Positions 60,139 through 64,000 of a DNA stretch of 64,000 bases are shown one piece after another. The translations under genes and the position numbers were made by a program. The notes under the pieces were generated by a model. The model saw only the letters and a program-made list of their open reading frames with translations. It did not search any database and was not told the origin of the DNA. The DNA lies in contig NZ_LXEW01000021.1 of the NCBI RefSeq assembly GCF_001655055.1, positions 43,238 to 107,237 of the forward strand, in the 5' to 3' direction. The DNA is from Providencia heimbachae ATCC 35613 (lineage in GTDB: Bacteria; Pseudomonadota; Gammaproteobacteria; Enterobacterales; Enterobacteriaceae). Position 1 is the first letter of the stretch, and every line of letters begins with the position of its first letter.

Positions 60139-61017
60139 TTACATTTCGTCCTCGTCGTCCTCTTCCATCGCTAAACGCAATTTTTTCATTGCGTTCTTTT
60201 CAAGTTGGCGGACACGTTCAGCTGATACACCGTATTTATTAGCAAGCTCTTGAAGTGTTGTCTTATTATCATCGTCAAGCCAGCGAGCTCGAATGATATC
60301 TTGGCTTCTTTCATCTAAAGAAGAAAGTGCATCTGAAAGACGATCTGTCGCATGGCTTTCCCAATTATCATCTTCGATGGAATCGGCAAAGTCGGACGAT
60401 TTATCCTGTAAGAAAAGCACAGGTGCAACCGGGCCACCAAAGTCACCGCTGTCATCATCATCAGACATGTCAAAGGCCATATCTTGAGCCGCCATACGTG
60501 ATTCCATTTCGCGAACATCTTTCGTGCTCACACCTAACTCTTGTGCGACCATGTCCACTTCGTCTTGGTTAAACCAACCCAGACGTTTTTTATTTTTTCT
60601 CAAATTAAAGAATAGTTTACGCTGTGATTTTGTTGTGGCGACCTTCACGATACGCCAGTTGCGTAAAACATATTCATGGATCTCAGCTTTGATCCAATGA
60701 ACAGCAAAAGAAACTAAGCGAACACCGACTTCTGGATTAAAACGGCGCACCGCTTTCATCAGACCGATATTCCCTTCTTGAATTAAATCCGCTTGCGGTA
60801 AGCCATACCCTGCATAACCACGTGCAACATGAATAACAAAACGCAAGTGTGATAAAATCAGTTGCTTTGCAGCATCCAGATCACCATGGTAATGCAGCCT
60901 TTCAGCAAGTTCCTTTTCTTCCTCAGCGGTAAGCATAGGGTACGCATTGGCAGCCCGCATGTAAGCTTCAATACTCCCTTGCGGAACTAGCGTTAATGAT
61001 TGCATATCTTTGGTCAT
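60139..61017 (-). CDS. rpoH: Heat-shock sigma factor RpoH (sigma-32)
   Basis: RpoH directs transcription of heat-shock genes and is degraded by FtsH with DnaK/DnaJ. It has 292 residues. Region 2 contains [45 protein letters not shown]. The RpoH box [19 protein letters not shown] is intact, and region 4 ends [20 protein letters not shown]. The C-terminal tail is acidic (EEDDEDEM), a little longer than in E. coli. A GAGG ribosome binding site precedes it. It follows ftsX, the conserved order ftsY-ftsE-ftsX-rpoH. Confidence 0.98.
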   Translation of the reverse strand: MTKDMQSLTLVPQGSIEAYMRAANAYPMLTAEEEKELAERLHYHGDLDAAKQLILSHLRFVIHVARGYAGYGLPQADLIQEGNIGLMKAVRRFNPEVGVRLVSFAVHWIKAEIHEYVLRNWRIVKVATTKSQRKLFFNLRKNKKRLGWFNQDEVDMVAQELGVSTKDVREMESRMAAQDMAFDMSDDDDSGDFGGPVAPVLFLQDKSSDFADSIEDDNWESHATDRLSDALSSLDERSQDIIRARWLDDDNKTTLQELANKYGVSAERVRQLEKNAMKKLRLAMEEDDEDEM

Positions 61018-61134
61018 TCAGATCCTCTATAAAAATAATAGGCAGTAGATTAATTCGATGCGGTTAACAAATAGTTTAGCAGACTCGTGGCGTTAAATAA
61101 ATTATATACAAACTTTGTTAACCGTAGGTCAATA

Positions 61135-61162
61135 TAGGACAAACTATATCTTAGTAAGTTCC
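61135..61162 (-). promoter_or_regulatory. Possible sigma-E promoter of rpoH
   Basis: On the reverse strand GGAACTT (61156-61162) is followed after 16 bases by TCCTA (61135-61139), about 120 bp before the rpoH start. The -35 is a perfect sigma-E match and the spacing fits; the -10 is only fair. E. coli rpoH has a sigma-E promoter (P3) in the same region. Confidence 0.45.
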
Positions 61163-61261
61163 TAAATGATTAAATCATCAACCGCTTAACTGTTCATCGA
61201 TGCGGAATTTAGCACCGATGAACGATCGATTTCTAACGATCAGCTTATAACTATTGACGGC

Positions 61262-62239
61262 TTATTCCGGGGTGAAATGGCGTAAATGCTGGATTGTTGC
61301 TAACCAAGCCGCAGCCCATCCGACAATCGCGGATAGCAATAGGATCAGCAAGGATTCATCCCACAATAGCCCTTCGATACTGAACTGAGTACCAAAGACA
61401 CTCGCCACTTGAGCAACAACACCAGAAAGTTGCCACACTAATAAGAAAGTCATGATTAATGAAATAATTGCGCCGAGACCACCGAGAACAATACCGCCGT
61501 TTAAGAATGGTCGCATAATGAAACCATCGGTTGCACCAATCAATTTCATCACATTAATGGTATCTCTACGGGCAAAAATATTCAAACGTACGCTATTACC
61601 GATAACGAGGAATAAGGAGACTATCATCAAAATACCGATAACAGACGCCACTTGCCCAACCAATCGAGTGAGTGCGGCTAACCGTGAAAACCAACTATCA
61701 TCCATACGGACTTCTTCAATTCCCCCCACTTGGCTGACTCTATCGCGTAATGTTGCTAAAACATCTGAGCCTTCGAAATCAATTTTAGGGGTGATGATAG
61801 CGACAGCAGGTAATGGATTTTCTTCAAGCATATCCAAAGCGGTACTGAACCCAGACCAGCTACGGAACTCGCTCATGGCCTGATCACGAGAAAGGTAATT
61901 TACATGCTCAACCCCATCGAGGGCTTGTAACTGAGTCACAACGTTCTGCCCACCTTGCTCATCAAGAGATTTATCAAGGTAAACGGTTAATTGTGGTGTT
62001 GGATACCATTGCGACGCAGCTTGAGAAACGTTTTTCCAAACAACGTAGCAAAGGCTGGGTAGCGCTAATGAAATTGCGATCACCATAATTGTCAAAAAGG
62101 TCGCCAAAGGTTGCCTTAGCATATCGGCCAGAGCATTTAACCATGAATAACGCCACTGTTCACGCCATCCACCTTTCAACGCCTTACTTTTAGACTGTTT
62201 AGGACGCTCAGGCTTGTTTCTACGTGCATTTTTAGCCAT
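61262..62239 (-). CDS. ftsX: Cell-division protein FtsX
   Basis: FtsX is the four-helix membrane partner of FtsE that regulates septal peptidoglycan hydrolysis via EnvC. It has 325 residues with a basic N-terminal tail ([19 protein letters not shown]). It contains the first helix (about 40-65), the periplasmic loop with the EnvC-binding region, and three C-terminal helices. It is about 27 residues shorter than E. coli FtsX, mostly in the N-terminal tail. It overlaps ftsE by 8 bases. Confidence 0.96.
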   Translation of the reverse strand: MAKNARRNKPERPKQSKSKALKGGWREQWRYSWLNALADMLRQPLATFLTIMVIAISLALPSLCYVVWKNVSQAASQWYPTPQLTVYLDKSLDEQGGQNVVTQLQALDGVEHVNYLSRDQAMSEFRSWSGFSTALDMLEENPLPAVAIITPKIDFEGSDVLATLRDRVSQVGGIEEVRMDDSWFSRLAALTRLVGQVASVIGILMIVSLFLVIGNSVRLNIFARRDTINVMKLIGATDGFIMRPFLNGGIVLGGLGAIISLIMTFLLVWQLSGVVAQVASVFGTQFSIEGLLWDESLLILLLSAIVGWAAAWLATIQHLRHFTPE

Positions 62240-62897
62240 GTTGACCTCCTAGCATCCGACCTTCACTTAATGTAAGAACACGGTAGTTACGGCGCTCAAT
62301 CAAAGCAACATCATGGGTGGCCATTAAAACGGTAACACCAACCCGATTAAACTCTTCAAATAAGCGCATGATCCCCTCAGATAGTTCACCATCAAGGTTA
62401 CCCGTTGGCTCATCCGCTAACAGCATCGTAGGTTTATTCACAACCGCACGAGCAATCCCCACGCGTTGTTGCTCACCACCCGACAACTGAATAGGAAGGT
62501 TTTTTGCTTTATCAAGTAAGCCAACCTTATCTAATGCAGCCGAAACACGCCGACGGATATCTTCAGTACTGGCGCCTGAAATAATCAGGGGCATCGCCAC
62601 ATTGTCATACACTGTTCGGTCAAATAACAAATGGTGGTCTTGAAAAATCATACCAATTTGCCTACGCAAAAATGGGATCTCCCGATTTTTTAACCGACTG
62701 ATATCATGACCATTAAACAATATATGACCCGCACTTGGGCGTTCAATACCGCAAATGAGTTTAAGTAGCGTACTTTTACCTGCACCGGAGTGACCTGTTA
62801 AAAATGCCATCTCTCCGGGTTGTAGATGAAAATCTACACCTTGGAGAGCTTGCCGGCCACCGCGATAAGCTTTACTAACGTGTTCAAAGCGAATCAT
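62232..62897 (-). CDS. ftsE: Cell-division ATPase FtsE
   Basis: FtsE is the ABC ATPase that with FtsX couples the cytoplasmic Z-ring to amidase activation. It has 221 residues. Walker A is GHSGAGKST (about 36-44), the signature [15 protein letters not shown], Walker [17 protein letters not shown] and a switch histidine in MATHDVAL. It starts 6 bp after ftsY and overlaps ftsX. Confidence 0.98.
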   Translation of the reverse strand: MIRFEHVSKAYRGGRQALQGVDFHLQPGEMAFLTGHSGAGKSTLLKLICGIERPSAGHILFNGHDISRLKNREIPFLRRQIGMIFQDHHLLFDRTVYDNVAMPLIISGASTEDIRRRVSAALDKVGLLDKAKNLPIQLSGGEQQRVGIARAVVNKPTMLLADEPTGNLDGELSEGIMRLFEEFNRVGVTVLMATHDVALIERRNYRVLTLSEGRMLGGQHG

Positions 62898-62903
62898 CGA
62901 AAA

Positions 62904-64000
62904 TTATTCCTCTCGGGCAAATAGAGCCTCGATAAAGTCATCTGCTTTAAATGGGCGTAAATCTTCAATACCTTCACCAATTCCAATATAACGAATAGGA
63001 ATACCGAATTGATCTGCAATAGAGAAAATTACCCCACCTTTTGCTGTGCCATCGAGTTTCGTCAATGTTATACCAGTCAGACCAACCGCTTCATTAAAAA
63101 GTTTCGCCTGACTAATCGCATTTTGTCCAGTACTTGCATCTAGTGTTAGCATAATTTCATGGGGAGCTGTTTCATCCAGTTTTTTCATTACACGGACAAT
63201 TTTTTTCAACTCCTCCATTAGATGCGCTTTATTCTGTAAACGCCCTGCCGTATCAGCAATCAATACATCTGCACCTTTGGCTTGAGCAGATTGAATACCA
63301 TCAAAAATGACGGATGCAGGATCGGCACCGGTATGTTGGGCAACAACGGGAATTTTATTACGCTCACCCCAGACTTGCAGTTGCTCTACCGCAGCAGCAC
63401 GGAAAGTATCTCCCGCCGCTAGCATTACCGTTTTCCCTTCAGACTGGTACTGGCGCGCTAATTTACCAATCGTTGTTGTTTTACCAACACCATTAACCCC
63501 AACCATAAGAATAACATAGGGTTTTTTATCTTCGATGACCAGTGGTTTGTCTGCGTTAGCTAAAATATCAGACATTTCTTCACGCAGCTTGCTATATAAA
63601 GCTTCTGCATCTTTAAGATCTTTACGGCTGGCATGAGCAATCAGATTGTTGATTATTTTTCGGGTTGTCTCAACACCGACATCAGCAATAAGCAGCTGTT
63701 CTTCTAGCTCTTCAAAGAGGTCATCATCAATTTTTTTGCCGCTAAATAAACTAAAAAAGCCTGAACCTAAATTTTGACGAGTTTTTAATAAGCCTTTTTT
63801 TAATCGAGCAAAAAAGCCTTCTTTTTTTGGTTTTTCTTGCTCAGTTGCTTGTGAGCTTTCAGCCTCCTCGGCTAAACGTTGACGCTCAGCTTCGGCTTCT
63901 TGCTCTATAATCAGTGCAGCCTGAGCCTCTTCTTCTGCTAAACGTTCTTCTTCTGCAAGGCGTTCAGCTTCTTCTTCGGCAAGGCGAGCAACTTCAGCCT
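62904..64000 (-). CDS. ftsY: SRP receptor FtsY (5' end beyond the window)
   Basis: FtsY is the GTPase that receives ribosome-SRP complexes at the inner membrane. The NG domain is complete: GVNGVGKTTTIGKLARQYQ (G1), DTFRAAAVEQL (G2), DTAGRLQNK (G3) and TKLDGTAKGG (G4). The upstream N domain contains DDDLFEELEEQLLIADVGVETT. Before that is the acidic Ala/Glu-rich A domain (repeats like AEEEAERLAEEE), which continues to the window edge, so the first codons are missing. Only an internal ATG (63575) would give a short reading; the open frame continues to the end. Confidence 0.95.
   Translation of the reverse strand, partial: AEVARLAEEEAERLAEEERLAEEEAQAALIIEQEAEAERQRLAEEAESSQATEQEKPKKEGFFARLKKGLLKTRQNLGSGFFSLFSGKKIDDDLFEELEEQLLIADVGVETTRKIINNLIAHASRKDLKDAEALYSKLREEMSDILANADKPLVIEDKKPYVILMVGVNGVGKTTTIGKLARQYQSEGKTVMLAAGDTFRAAAVEQLQVWGERNKIPVVAQHTGADPASVIFDGIQSAQAKGADVLIADTAGRLQNKAHLMEELKKIVRVMKKLDETAPHEIMLTLDASTGQNAISQAKLFNEAVGLTGITLTKLDGTAKGGVIFSIADQFGIPIRYIGIGEGIEDLRPFKADDFIEALFAREE

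Overview
This window is a chromosomal segment of a gammaproteobacterium of the order Enterobacterales, most likely Morganellaceae and probably Providencia. The evidence is the AT-rich composition, near-identical gene order to other enterobacteria in the core blocks, a tryptophanase and TnaC leader of the Proteus vulgaris type, and ERIC elements. The species cannot be fixed from the sequence alone. No rRNA, tRNA, prophage, transposase or CRISPR array was seen.

Layout. (1) 1-10.1 kb: the mla phospholipid-transport operon (mlaF-E-D, reverse strand, mlaD cut by the window edge) is divergent from kdsD-kdsC-lptC-lptA-lptB-rpoN-hpf-ptsN-rapZ-npr. That run covers Kdo synthesis, LPS export, sigma-54, ribosome hibernation and the nitrogen PTS, and rnk follows it. 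(2) 10.2-24.6 kb: pmbA (reverse) and darP (forward), then a long reverse-strand run mreB-mreC-mreD-maf-rng-yhdP-nit-tldD-barnase-barstar-hydrolase. TldD and its partner PmbA/TldE lie close together here. (3) 25.4-33.4 kb: acuI, aroQ-accB-accC, yhdT-panF, prmA, dusB-fis, all forward. (4) 33.5-53.8 kb: an accessory, largely catabolic region. It contains the tna operon with a TnaC leader, a CsgG/DUF4810/DUF799 lipoprotein trio, a YcgJ-like secreted protein, an aromatic-acid-type MFS transporter, a HutC-type repressor, a reverse-strand catabolic block (EtfB-EtfA-ETF-QO, NCS1 permease, acyl-CoA dehydrogenase, class III CoA-transferase, urocanate hydratase), a very AT-rich orphan gene, and six tandem ERIC elements. 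(5) 53.8-64 kb: livKHMGF, panM, yaeR, rpoH and ftsYEX (ftsY cut by the window edge).

The most interesting system is the block between hutC and hutU. Urocanate hydratase is co-directional with a CoA-transferase and an acyl-CoA dehydrogenase, next to a complete ETF/ETF-quinone oxidoreductase electron route and an NCS1 permease of the type found at hut loci. Histidine ammonia-lyase is absent. A coherent reading is a pathway that activates imidazole propionate (dihydrourocanate) to its CoA ester, desaturates it to urocanyl-CoA with electrons passed to quinone, releases urocanate and hydrates it with HutU, all under HutC control. This is inference from gene content. Three copies of a TATATACATTT motif (one inside a perfect palindrome) and a CRP-like site upstream of hutU support HutC/CRP control. 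Other notable items are the tandem ERIC array abutting the livF stop codon, a 33-codon tnaC not annotated by length-limited ORF calling, a secreted barnase with a barstar next to it, and the absence of yrbG and csrD from their usual positions.
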